From Litoribacillus peritrichatus (lineage in GTDB: Bacteria; Pseudomonadota; Gammaproteobacteria; Pseudomonadales; Litoribrevibacteraceae): DNA of 64,000 nucleotides. Shown here in pieces: positions 1 through 7,539 of this stretch. Under the pieces are notes generated by a model that was not told where the DNA came from, did no database searches, and saw only the letters and a program-made list of their open reading frames with translations. Every line of letters starts with the position of its first letter. Within the stretch, counting starts at the first letter, position 1. The stretch covers positions 1,488,001-1,552,000 of the forward strand of contig NZ_BAABBN010000004.1 of assembly GCF_039537985.1 (NCBI RefSeq), read 5' to 3'. Made by a program: the position numbers and the translations under genes.

Positions 1-72
1 AGCCAAGACCCGCTTCATCGCTGGATTCGAGATCAATTGCTCAAGATAACAGACAAAAAAAGAGAGGCTTAA
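1..72 (+). CDS. Possible 3' end of a gene entering the window
   Basis: Reading from base 1, one plus-strand frame stays open for 23 codons and ends at TAA 70-72. Its tail (DPLHRWIRDQLL) resembles the C-terminus of LysR-type regulators. The stop lies inside the hairpin at 61-83. The fragment is too short to assign. It may be a LysR regulator ending against the convergent thiol oxidoreductase gene, or chance. Confidence 0.3.
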   Translation, partial: SQDPLHRWIRDQLLKITDKKREA

Positions 73-83
73 TCAGCCTCTCT
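61..83 (-). terminator. Rho-independent terminator of the FrnE-like gene
   Basis: A perfect 9-bp stem (AGAGAGGCT / AGCCTCTCT) with a 5-nt loop is followed on the minus strand by seven T residues. It sits 27 bp past the stop of the minus-strand gene at 110-781. Confidence 0.8.
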
Positions 84-109
84 GCTAGGGAAGAAAAAGC
101 GGTTCGCGC

Positions 110-781
110 TCAAACTAGCTCCTCTGCAATTACTCGCTCTAATACTGATTTAAAGGTATCGATCTCCTGAGCGCCGGTCAAAGTAACTCCATGGTTAAAG
201 ATGAAAGCCGGAACCCCCTGAAAACCATAGCTTAACCATTGCTGCTCTAATGTTTGAATTATTTGGTGCTCCGTATCGTCCCCCAAAAGCTGTCGAGCTT
301 CATCTGCATCAAACCCTACGGATGCCGCGATATCGACTAATTGATCAGAGTCCGAAATGTCTTGCTGATGAGTGAAGAAGGCTTCAAAAAGCGCCTGGGA
401 CATAGCCTCTTGCAAGCCTTTTTCTTTCGCCTTATGAATTAATAAATGAGCCTTGCGAGTGTTATACATCCGCATTTCATCAAAGTAGTTAAAACGAAAA
501 CCCAGCTCTGCACCTAACTCGGTCAGATGCTTTCGTGCTGCAATACTGCCTTCCAGTGTCGTTCCATACTTTGCCGCTAGATGACTTCGTAAGTTCTCAC
601 CCTCCGGACTCATCTGTGGATTCAACTCAAACGGATGCCATTCAATACTGATCTTGTCTTCTAATTGCAGCTCCTGAATGGCCTTTTGTAATCGCTTATA
701 GCCAATCACACACCAAGGGCAAACGACATCAGAAAGAATATCAACCTTCAACAAAGTTGAATGATTCAACGGACTGTTCAT
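110..781 (-). CDS. DsbA-family oxidoreductase, FrnE-like
   Basis: This 223-aa thioredoxin-fold protein has the active-site motif CPWC at residues 21-24, just after the first beta strand. A cis-proline loop (GVPAF) lies near residue 190. Length and layout fit the cytoplasmic FrnE/2-hydroxychromene-2-carboxylate isomerase-like DsbA group: there is no signal peptide and the fold starts at about residue 12. Members act as dithiol-disulfide oxidoreductases, often linked to oxidative stress. The start is supported by GAGAGGTG upstream. The cupin gene ends only 23 bp upstream on the same strand, so the two are probably co-transcribed, cupin first. Physiological substrate unknown. Confidence 0.85.
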   Translation of the reverse strand: MNSPLNHSTLLKVDILSDVVCPWCVIGYKRLQKAIQELQLEDKISIEWHPFELNPQMSPEGENLRSHLAAKYGTTLEGSIAARKHLTELGAELGFRFNYFDEMRMYNTRKAHLLIHKAKEKGLQEAMSQALFEAFFTHQQDISDSDQLVDIAASVGFDADEARQLLGDDTEHQIIQTLEQQWLSYGFQGVPAFIFNHGVTLTGAQEIDTFKSVLERVIAEELV

Positions 782-804
782 TTTTCACCTCTCAGCTGAG
801 TACT

Positions 805-1236
805 TTACGGTTGAACAGACACCTGGCTGATAAGCTGGTTACTGCCTTTACTTTCAACAATCACAGCCACCACATCGGTCTCACCAATATTGGTTACTTG
901 GTGACTCCAGGCTGAATGCCACATCACATGGCCATCCGGCACCTCAACTTCCAGCGCTTTCCCTGTCCCTGTAACAATTCTCAATTTGCCGCCTTTTTCG
1001 AAATACACGGTTTCATCCTGGTGACGATGAAGCGCATCCGCCTGATTCGGTTTTAACACCATTTTCAACACCAAGACCTGATCATTTTCCAACAGCACTT
1101 GGTACATCTCTGGCGATGCTATATGAGCGGCCGGTATGTTTTCATTAACCCCCGTTCCTTGATTGGTTTGCGCACTCGCTAATGAATTGATCAGCAACAA
1201 CCCAATGACCAAAACAGACTGAATAACCTTAAACAT
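805..1236 (-). CDS. Exported cupin-domain protein
   Basis: This 143-aa protein has an N-terminal signal peptide (hydrophobic VLVIGLLLI, likely cleavage after SLASA near residue 22). A single cupin barrel follows. The segment HRHQDETVYFEKGG near residues 70-83 supplies the His/Glu metal ligands of cupin motif 1, and GHVMWHSAWSHQV forms motif 2. It is probably a periplasmic metal-binding protein; the reaction is not identifiable. A strong AGGGGG Shine-Dalgarno precedes the ATG. It lies upstream of the FrnE-like gene with a 23-bp gap, suggesting a two-gene operon. Confidence 0.75.
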   Translation of the reverse strand: MFKVIQSVLVIGLLLINSLASAQTNQGTGVNENIPAAHIASPEMYQVLLENDQVLVLKMVLKPNQADALHRHQDETVYFEKGGKLRIVTGTGKALEVEVPDGHVMWHSAWSHQVTNIGETDVVAVIVESKGSNQLISQVSVQP

Positions 1237-1263
1237 GCGTAATCCCCCTACTGCATTTTCAAT

Positions 1264-1292
1264 CAGGGCAATGTGTTTAATTCATTGCCCTG
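1264..1292 (-). terminator. Hairpin downstream of mdaB
   Basis: A perfect 10-bp inverted repeat (CAGGGCAATG / CATTGCCCTG) with a 9-nt loop lies between the end of mdaB and the start of the cupin gene. No strong T run follows, so termination efficiency is uncertain. Confidence 0.55.
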
Positions 1293-1318
1293 GCTTATAA
1301 CCTGACAATTTGATGGAA

Positions 1319-1903
1319 TTAAAAGTGCTTATCGATATGAGCAGCGAAACGTTTGAAGTCGTTCTCAACGTCTGCATTCTTCATCACGTCGTAGCACACA
1401 AACGTCTCCATAGGCTGCATACCGAAGAAACGGAAATTCATGTGCATTGGGAACCACAAGTCATCAACACTCTTGCCTTGGAACAAGTATTCGTCCGGGT
1501 TATTAAAGGCTTCTTCCGGTGCATTGAAAGTCAACGACAGCATGTACTTGGTATCCGTTAACGTACCACCTGCCCCGTAGTTTTCTTTCGGTGCCGATTC
1601 ATTTCGACCATCACCATGACACAGAGCGCCCCCCATGCCAGCGGTGTAAACGTCATCCATATACTTTTTGAAGGTCCAAGGTACACCCATCCAGTTCACG
1701 GGTGATTGCAAGAACACAACGTCTGCCCATTGATGATTCGCAAGCTCCTCTTCAACATTATAAGTCTCACCAACATGGACTATTCTTACCTTATGCCCTT
1801 TTGCTTTAAGCAATTCTTCAGCCGCCTGTACCAAGGTTGCATTTAACTTGCCTTCAGCAAATGGGTAGTAATGGTGTGCATTTAAAATTAATACGTTACT
1901 CAT
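1319..1903 (-). CDS. mdaB: NAD(P)H quinone oxidoreductase, MdaB-like
   Basis: This 194-aa flavodoxin-fold enzyme starts MSNVLILNAHHYYPFAEG. It carries the FMN/FAD-binding P-loop region and the family-typical segments SPVNWMGVPWTFKKYMDD and the GMGGAL region. MdaB enzymes reduce quinones by two electrons in the cytoplasm and limit redox cycling. The ATG at 1903 was chosen over an upstream TTG because GAGG lies 8 bases before it. The gene is divergent from an HxlR-type regulator, the usual arrangement for quinone-sensing control, and its promoter carries the same element as the peroxiredoxin promoter. Assignment to MdaB rather than KefF-like relatives is by motif recollection. Confidence 0.85.
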   Translation of the reverse strand: MSNVLILNAHHYYPFAEGKLNATLVQAAEELLKAKGHKVRIVHVGETYNVEEELANHQWADVVFLQSPVNWMGVPWTFKKYMDDVYTAGMGGALCHGDGRNESAPKENYGAGGTLTDTKYMLSLTFNAPEEAFNNPDEYLFQGKSVDDLWFPMHMNFRFFGMQPMETFVCYDVMKNADVENDFKRFAAHIDKHF

Positions 1904-1962
1904 GGGTTCATCCTCACTTAACAAACAATCATTGTTAGCGTTTTCGCTTAGTGGTTTATTAT

Positions 1963-2005
1963 GGTAACCTGTAAACCAAATACAATTAGTTTACTTTTGG
2001 TAACC
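1963..2005. promoter_or_regulatory. Putative HxlR operator between mdaB and its regulator
   Basis: Two copies of GGTAACC (1963-1969 and 1999-2005) flank an inverted GTAAAC/GTTTAC pair (1971-1976, 1989-1994). Read on the minus strand, the right part (GGTTACCAAAA...CTAATTGT) recurs at 2460-2488 before the peroxiredoxin gene, with 25 of 29 positions identical. Position and duplication suggest binding sites of the HxlR protein. Confidence 0.6.
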
Positions 2006-2027
2006 TACTATTTTTTGAGGTTTTAAT

Positions 2028-2390
2028 ATGGAAAGCGTCATCAAAGTCGATGCCCGAGGCAAAAAAACGGTGCAGAACGCCTGCAATGAACCCTGCTCGA
2101 TTGAAAAGGGCATGAGACTGATTGGCGGTAAGTGGAAAGGCTCCATTATTTATCATTTAAAAGATGAGCCAGTGCGATTCAATGATCTAACCCGCATGTT
2201 GGGCGGGGCCAGTAAAAAGATGGTAGATCAACGGCTTAAAGAGCTTGAAGAAGAAGGCATGGTGCTTCGAAAAGTCATTAACGAACGTCCAGTCGCAGTA
2301 ACGTATGAACTCACCGAATTTGGCCAATCGGCATTGGATATTTTAGAAACACTGCGGATTTGGTCTGAAGAACACAACGTCGGGAATTAA
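2028..2390 (+). CDS. HxlR-family winged-helix regulator
   Basis: This 120-aa protein carries the HxlR (MarR-like winged-helix) domain over most of its length. Family motifs include IGGKWKGSIIYHL (residues 32-44) and RFNDLTRMLGG, which forms the recognition region. Cys19 and Cys23 precede the first helix. Redox-sensing HxlR proteins such as YodB, HypR and QorR use N-terminal cysteines, so a quinone, disulfide or electrophile sensor is plausible but unproven. It is divergent from mdaB and upstream of the peroxiredoxin gene. Probable operators overlap its own promoter. Confidence 0.85.
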   Translation: MESVIKVDARGKKTVQNACNEPCSIEKGMRLIGGKWKGSIIYHLKDEPVRFNDLTRMLGGASKKMVDQRLKELEEEGMVLRKVINERPVAVTYELTEFGQSALDILETLRIWSEEHNVGN

Positions 2391-2459
2391 CTCCAGCTCG
2401 ATCAACGCCGTTTGTCGGACTTATTCCCAGATCAGTGTGATATATCCAAAGATTCACTA

Positions 2460-2488
2460 GGTTACCAAAAAGCAACTAATTGTTTTTC
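2460..2488. promoter_or_regulatory. Second copy of the HxlR-type element
   Basis: GGTTACCAAAA followed by CTAATTGT matches the element before mdaB at 25 of 29 positions and has the same orientation relative to the downstream gene. It lies about 55 bp before the peroxiredoxin ATG, in a promoter position with an AATAATAG-like -10 nearby. Confidence 0.6.
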
Positions 2489-2542
2489 TCATCGGCTCTC
2501 CAATAATAGAAAAGATCACAAGCACATTATTGGAGAATCGTC

Positions 2543-3076
2543 ATGACAACATTCAAACTTGAAGCGGGTGCCCCGTTTCCATCGTTAACCAAATCCGGCT
2601 TGAATGTCTCGGACAGAGATCTAAGCAAACCCCAAGGCAATTTTGACTGGCAAATGCTGGTTGTTTATCGCGGTCGCCACTGCCCTTTGTGCACCCGATA
2701 CATGAATGAATTGTCTGCGTACACCGCTCGATTGAATGCCATCGGCATTGATGTGGTCGCAGTTTCTGGCGACAGCTTGGCACAGCTGGAAGAACACACC
2801 AGTCGCCTTGATGTGAACTTCCCTCTCTTTTATGGTTTAACCACCGAAGAAATGAAATCTTTGGGGCTGTACATTTCACACCCAAGATCAGAACAAGAAA
2901 CCGACCACCCATTTGCGGAGCCAGGTCTGTTCATCATCAATGAGCAAGGCACCCTTCAGGTTGTCGACATTTCAAACAACCCGTTTGTACGCCCAGATCT
3001 GGAAAACCTCATTTCCGGTTTGGAATGGATTCGCAGTAATAACTATCCGATTCGTGGGACTTACGCCTACAGCTAA
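2543..3076 (+). CDS. Peroxiredoxin-like AhpC/TSA-family protein
   Basis: This 177-aa redoxin-fold protein has the active-site segment RGRHCPLCTRY with Cys47 and Cys50. Such CxxC-bearing, peroxiredoxin-like proteins are placed in the AhpC/TSA family and are thought to reduce peroxides or act as thiol oxidoreductases. No signal peptide is seen, so it is cytoplasmic. GGAG lies 8 bases before the ATG. A 17-bp gap separates it from the LtrA-like gene, which overlaps the channel gene, suggesting a three-gene operon under the HxlR element. The in vivo peroxidase role is inferred. Confidence 0.8.
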   Translation: MTTFKLEAGAPFPSLTKSGLNVSDRDLSKPQGNFDWQMLVVYRGRHCPLCTRYMNELSAYTARLNAIGIDVVAVSGDSLAQLEEHTSRLDVNFPLFYGLTTEEMKSLGLYISHPRSEQETDHPFAEPGLFIINEQGTLQVVDISNNPFVRPDLENLISGLEWIRSNNYPIRGTYAYS

Positions 3077-3093
3077 TCAGGAGAGTTATTTCC

Positions 3094-4284
3094 ATGGCAC
3101 TGCAAGAACACCCGATGTGGAGAAAACCACAACATCATCAGGATCTGGATCACGCCCACGATCACGTCCATTGGGTAGAGCTGTTTTATGATCTGATTCA
3201 TGTGGTCACTATCTTCCTTCTTGGAAACTACTTATCTCACCACTTAAACCTTGACGGTTTTCTGGTGTTTTGCGGTGTCTTTATTGCCTTGTGGTATGCA
3301 TGGGGCGAGCTCAGTATTTTTAACTCCATTTACGTCAGTACAGACGTTTGGCACAGAGTCATCATGTCCGTCATGATTTGTACCTTGATGTTTATGGCAG
3401 CCGCAATTCCATCCATCGGGGGTAAGGGCTGGGCCTTCTTTGCTCTTGGATTCGCAGCTAACCGGGCCATGCTGGCGATGCTGTATTTCAGAGCCCGAAG
3501 AAATAACTCTTCGACCCATTCTTTGTGTAATGAGCAAATCAGGACTTTCTCGATATTTGCCATTATTTTTGCCAGTACAGCATTCATACCACAGCCTTAT
3601 TGTTATTGGGCCTTCGGGGCAGCCATCGTAGCTACCCAGGCACTGTACATGATCCCCAGGTTATCCATTTTACGATACGAGCGATTTGTCCCTCGCCTCG
3701 GTCATATGGCGGAACGTTTCGCACTGCTAACGTTAATCGTGCTTGGTGAAGGGTTCTTTAAGCTGGTTGTAACGCTTTCTGAAAAAGGCATTTATAAAGT
3801 TTCCCCTGACGTGCTAGTGAATTTCATCATTGGCGGTGTGTCCATGTTCATCATGTGCTGGATCTACTTTGATTTTGTAGGTAACGGAAAGCCCAAAGAT
3901 GACAAACTTGGTACTTTGGTCAAGTGGTGGCTGGCTCATTTGGTTCTTATGATTTGTGGCGTGATGGTTGGCGTAGCGCTCGCTGCTGAAGTAAAGATTG
4001 GTTTCTGGGAACCCTATCCTACCAAGTACGCTGCGATTGGATGTTTTGGTCTGGCAGGTTATATCGCCATGCTGTGGGTGCTAAAAAACGTTATTGAACA
4101 TCGCGTTGCTTCGGACTTTGGCCGCTGGGATGTTCGACTTTTTGGCATCGTAATGGCGATTGGCTGTTTCTTTATTGTTCCTCACGTGCCCGCCATCGTA
4201 GCAAACTTCATTTGGGGGTTTGCATTACTCTCGCAAATACTTTTTCCATTAACGCGTGCATGGTTGACCTTTCGTCATGAGTAA
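3094..4284 (+). CDS. Low temperature requirement protein A (LtrA) family membrane protein
   Basis: This 396-aa polytopic inner-membrane protein begins with a His/Asp-rich cytoplasmic segment. It then has the LtrA signature HWVELFYDLIHVVTI at about residues 25-39, followed by roughly ten hydrophobic helices. LtrA was first linked to growth of Listeria at low temperature; the biochemical role of the family is not established. AGGAG precedes the ATG. The last 8 bases overlap the start of the channel gene, so the two are translationally coupled. Confidence 0.8.
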   Translation: MALQEHPMWRKPQHHQDLDHAHDHVHWVELFYDLIHVVTIFLLGNYLSHHLNLDGFLVFCGVFIALWYAWGELSIFNSIYVSTDVWHRVIMSVMICTLMFMAAAIPSIGGKGWAFFALGFAANRAMLAMLYFRARRNNSSTHSLCNEQIRTFSIFAIIFASTAFIPQPYCYWAFGAAIVATQALYMIPRLSILRYERFVPRLGHMAERFALLTLIVLGEGFFKLVVTLSEKGIYKVSPDVLVNFIIGGVSMFIMCWIYFDFVGNGKPKDDKLGTLVKWWLAHLVLMICGVMVGVALAAEVKIGFWEPYPTKYAAIGCFGLAGYIAMLWVLKNVIEHRVASDFGRWDVRLFGIVMAIGCFFIVPHVPAIVANFIWGFALLSQILFPLTRAWLTFRHE

Positions 4285-5257
4285 CACCCTATCTTCTAAC
4301 GCTCACATTGATGAAAGCCTAAGAGCCAAAGTCTATTGGTGGTTAGAGCGACCGGACCGAAACGCCTTCGGTCCTAAGTTGCTAGAAATAATCCTAATCG
4401 CACTTATCATTTTGAATGTCAGTGCAGTCATCATTGAAACCGTAGACTCAATATATCAAAGCTGGAAATTCGCCTTTGATCTTTTTGAAACCACCTCACT
4501 ATGTATCTTTATCTGTGAGTATCTATTGCGGTTATGGGTCGCCCCCGAAAACCCGAATTCACAAAGCCGGATGTCTTGGGTACGCTCACCGGTCGCGATC
4601 ATAGACCTATTAGCCATATTACCTGCACTACTCTACCTGTTGATCCCCATCGACCTCCGTATTCTTCGTGCTTTCCGAATGCTACGTTTGCTGAAGCTCA
4701 CCCGCTATTCACCAGCGTTAAGCATGTTACTCGCGGTTTTTGAGGAAGAAGCCGGTGCCTTTTTCGCAAGCTTTTTTATATTAATGCTGATGCTTATCTT
4801 TGCAGCCAGCGGTGCCTGGTTGGCTGAGCATACGGTACAACCAGACGCCTTCGGCTCGATACCTTCTGCAATGTGGTGGGCAGTCGCTACTCTCACAACG
4901 GTTGGCTATGGTGATGTCACACCAATTACCATAGCAGGTAAGAAATTTGGTGCTTTGATAACAGTCATTGGAATCGGTATGGCCGCTCTGCCTGCCGGTA
5001 TTATTGCTAGCGGCCTCAATGAACAAATCCACCGCCGCCGTTCCAGCATGCAACGAGAATTCAGAAAAGCCTTAGAAGACGGCATGATTTGCGAACAAGA
5101 AGAGGAAGATATCGAAGCCTTGAGAAAGCAATTAGGGATTTCATCTCGCGCTGCAGATCATATTCGTGAATCCGTTTATGCGGAAATGAAGGCCAAGATA
5201 GGCATTACCTGCCCCCATTGCGGAAAACCCTTGGATCACGAAAGCAGCAACACGTAA
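4277..5257 (+). CDS. Voltage-gated-type potassium channel
   Basis: This 326-aa protein has six transmembrane segments. S4 carries spaced arginines (RILRAFRMLRLLK, residues 128-140), and the pore helix is followed by the selectivity filter TTVGYGD at residues 207-213. This is the Kv/KvAP-like ion-transport fold. The C-terminal cytoplasmic tail is charged and helical and ends in CPHCGKPLDH, a two-cysteine zinc-ribbon-like knuckle. The tail may serve assembly or sensing. The ATG overlaps the end of the LtrA-like gene, linking ion conductance with that membrane protein. Confidence 0.9.
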   Translation: MSNTLSSNAHIDESLRAKVYWWLERPDRNAFGPKLLEIILIALIILNVSAVIIETVDSIYQSWKFAFDLFETTSLCIFICEYLLRLWVAPENPNSQSRMSWVRSPVAIIDLLAILPALLYLLIPIDLRILRAFRMLRLLKLTRYSPALSMLLAVFEEEAGAFFASFFILMLMLIFAASGAWLAEHTVQPDAFGSIPSAMWWAVATLTTVGYGDVTPITIAGKKFGALITVIGIGMAALPAGIIASGLNEQIHRRRSSMQREFRKALEDGMICEQEEEDIEALRKQLGISSRAADHIRESVYAEMKAKIGITCPHCGKPLDHESSNT

Positions 5258-5419
5258 GCACAACCTTCCTTCTAAAAAACAGCTGAGTGTTTAAAGTTTG
5301 GAACAAGATCACTCACTACCCGATTTAAGGTTGAAAACTAACCATTTCACTCAACCCATCTTTACACTGTATACCAGCTCTTCTAGAATGTGGCCTTTCT
5401 TTCTGCAGAGAGCTCTTTT

Positions 5420-6559
5420 ATGACACTACTTCTGGTAAGTTTGGGAATCGTTTTACTGGCAGCAATTTACTACTTTGCAACTGCAGCAAAGAAGCCATCT
5501 TTAATTTATCAAGCCACGTCATTTAATGACGCCATTGTTAAAGCCACCAAAGCCTTAAATCATCGCTATTTTGCAACTCCATGGTTGTTCAATACGCACT
5601 TGCAGCTAATAGTGCTTGGTTTCATAAAAGGCTTTGCCAAACCGTTGGAATATGACCGACATGATGTCTTAACCATGAAAGACAGTGGTCAGGTATCCGT
5701 TGATTGGCTGGGGTTAGATTTACCGGAAAACACACCCACCATGTTGGTGTTGCATACGATTTCGGGCAACCCACAAAGTATGCGTGGTTTTGTACGCTAT
5801 GTGCGAGAGAACCTGGGTTGGCGCGTAGCACTGTGCGTTCGCCGTGGTCATGGCGAGTTAAGCCTGAAAACTGCCAACTTCAATACCATGGGTAATACCG
5901 ATGATTTCGCTGCTCAAATAGAACATATTCAAGCGTGCTTCCCTCAGTCAGACTTATACGCCACAGGCATTTCAGCCGGTTCGGGCGTGCTTGCACATTA
6001 CTTAGGAAAAGTAGGAAATAATACTCCGATTAAAGCCGCTGTAGCCTACTGCCCAGCCTATGACATGCGTAATGCCTTTACCCGCGCAGTGCCTTTTTAC
6101 AGCAAAATGATGGCAAAAAAACTTCATAAGCTGTTCATCACACCAAACAAAGCTGTGCTTCAGCATTTAGACTCTTTTGGCGCATTAACCAACACCCAGG
6201 ATCTGCACGAATTCCATCAACACTTGTATGAAGTCGCGGGTAACGAAAGCACCGAAGACTATATGCTCAAATCCAACCCCTCTGAAGTCTTTGATTCAAT
6301 CAAAGTTCCTACGCTTATTCTGAATTCCAAAGATGACCCTGTCTGTCACATCGACAATGTCTATGAACATCAACATCGTATTGAAGCAATGGACAACGTC
6401 ATCCTTGTGCTAACCGATCGAGGCAGCCACTGTGCGTATTTTGAAGGCATGACAGCAAAACCCTGGGCTAACAGGCTAATTACAGAATACTTCACTTCTG
6501 TTTATGAGCTTCAAACTGAGATGCAAAATCAAGATGACTACGCAATAGCTGTAACCTAA
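5420..6559 (+). CDS. Membrane-anchored alpha/beta hydrolase, YheT-like
   Basis: This 379-aa protein has one N-terminal hydrophobic anchor and an alpha/beta-hydrolase domain. The nucleophile elbow is GISAGSG, an acid loop lies near ILNSKDDPVC, and the catalytic His is in RGSHCAY. This order and the preceding HTISGNPQS oxyanion-type loop resemble the YheT/ABHD1-3 group of predicted esterases or lipases. The ATG at 5420 is preferred over GTG 5390 because AGAGAG precedes it. It stands alone between two intergenic stretches; substrate unknown. Confidence 0.75.
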   Translation: MTLLLVSLGIVLLAAIYYFATAAKKPSLIYQATSFNDAIVKATKALNHRYFATPWLFNTHLQLIVLGFIKGFAKPLEYDRHDVLTMKDSGQVSVDWLGLDLPENTPTMLVLHTISGNPQSMRGFVRYVRENLGWRVALCVRRGHGELSLKTANFNTMGNTDDFAAQIEHIQACFPQSDLYATGISAGSGVLAHYLGKVGNNTPIKAAVAYCPAYDMRNAFTRAVPFYSKMMAKKLHKLFITPNKAVLQHLDSFGALTNTQDLHEFHQHLYEVAGNESTEDYMLKSNPSEVFDSIKVPTLILNSKDDPVCHIDNVYEHQHRIEAMDNVILVLTDRGSHCAYFEGMTAKPWANRLITEYFTSVYELQTEMQNQDDYAIAVT

Positions 6560-6903
6560 TCAAATTCCCATTGATGAATGGTAACATCTCTGTGGCAAGT
6601 TAATAGAAAATCAGGTATTAACGCTAAACGATCCAAAAGAAACAACGATTTAGCCAACCTCACTGACCCAGCCACTCAAAGAACATGGAAGTAAAGAGCG
6701 ATGGATGAAATGATGGTTAATTGTTCTGATTAGCTACCTAACCTTAATCAGCAGCTTTTTGCTAGCTCTGTTTCTTCATTACCCCAAATAAACGAGCCTT
6801 ACGAATAGGATTACTAGCAAATGAAAATCGTTGGGATATTTCTTACCTTATTACTCTCGCAGTCAGCTCCCAAACCTAGCTGCACTAGTTAAGTAGCTTT
6901 ACC
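6560..6903. other. Intergenic region before ccdAB
   Basis: No gene was recognised in these 344 bp. A 23-codon frame at 6821-6892 (MKIVGIFLTLLLSQSAP...) reads like a truncated signal peptide followed at once by a stop. It may be a relic of a lost exported protein or chance. No hairpin or promoter stands out apart from the ccdAB operator at the right edge. Confidence 0.4.
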
Positions 6904-6923
6904 ATGCGCATTTTAATGCGCAT
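6904..6923. promoter_or_regulatory. Palindromic operator of ccdAB
   Basis: Two copies of the palindrome ATGCGCAT are separated by 4 bp and together form a near-perfect 20-bp dyad. It lies 31 bp before the antitoxin ATG, where CcdA/CcdB complexes normally autorepress. The ATG inside the first repeat is an unlikely start. Confidence 0.65.
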
Positions 6924-6954
6924 AATAATGTATAGCATTTTTGAGGATCAAACC

Positions 6955-7200
6955 ATGGAACCTTTATTTAATTCAGGCGCACCTAAAAAACCAACAAACC
7001 TTAGTATAAACAGTGATTTACTTAGAAAATGTAAGGCTATGAATATAAATCTTTCCGCAACGCTTGAAGAAGCATTAACCGAACTGCTTGCCAAACAGAA
7101 CCAAGAGAAATGGGCTGAAGAGAATAAAAATGCGATTAGAGCTTACAACGAATTTGTTGAAGAGAACGGCTGCTTTGGCGATGAGTTCAGGGAATTTTAA
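6955..7200 (+). CDS. ccdA: Antitoxin CcdA
   Basis: This 81-aa antitoxin has an N-terminal DNA-binding half of ribbon-helix-helix type (KPTNLSINSDLLRKCKAMNI). The acidic C-terminal tail (KWAEENKNAIRAYNEFVEE) matches the CcdA region that wraps around CcdB. The ATG at 6955 has GAGG 8 bases upstream and gives the usual family length; an in-frame ATG at 6904 lies inside the operator. Its TAA overlaps the ccdB ATG (TAATG), so toxin translation is coupled to antitoxin translation. Confidence 0.9.
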   Translation: MEPLFNSGAPKKPTNLSINSDLLRKCKAMNINLSATLEEALTELLAKQNQEKWAEENKNAIRAYNEFVEENGCFGDEFREF

Positions 7201-7517
7201 TGGCTCAGTTCGACGTTTACCCAAACCCTAGCCGTACGACACGCAAAACCTTTCCCTACATTGTTGATGTTCAAAGTCCAGTCATCTCTGATATTGCCAC
7301 GCGTATTGTAATACCACTTGGAAGGCTGGAAAGTTTTAAAAACGAAAAAATGGAAGGTTTAACTCCGGAAGTGGAATACAGCGGGGAAAAGCTCTTATTA
7401 CTTACCCCTCAACTTGCATCCATTCCTACAAAAGCATTGAAAGAACCGATTGGATCATTAAGCCATCTACGCAACGATATTATCGCTGCGATAGACTTTG
7501 CTATTACGGGCATTTAG
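7200..7517 (+). CDS. ccdB: DNA gyrase-targeting toxin CcdB
   Basis: This 105-aa toxin has the CcdB landmarks YIVDVQSP, RIVIPL, the LSHLRNDI helix and a terminal ITGI. F-plasmid CcdB ends WGI and needs that Trp. From recollection, the chromosomal Vibrio fischeri CcdB ends ITGI and still poisons gyrase, so the absence of Trp does not indicate an inactive gene. Length is normal and the frame is intact. It overlaps ccdA by one base and converges with bufC. Confidence 0.92.
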   Translation: MAQFDVYPNPSRTTRKTFPYIVDVQSPVISDIATRIVIPLGRLESFKNEKMEGLTPEVEYSGEKLLLLTPQLASIPTKALKEPIGSLSHLRNDIIAAIDFAITGI

Positions 7518-7539
7518 CGCTTTGTGAATAATATGTCAC

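Noticed and set aside
1310..1561. Plus-strand ORF inside mdaB
   Set aside because: It is an antisense shadow of the conserved mdaB frame.
7500..7517. CcdB lacking the Trp of the F-plasmid toxin end, suggesting inactivation
   Set aside because: The chromosomal Vibrio fischeri CcdB, as recalled, also ends ITGI and is active on gyrase.
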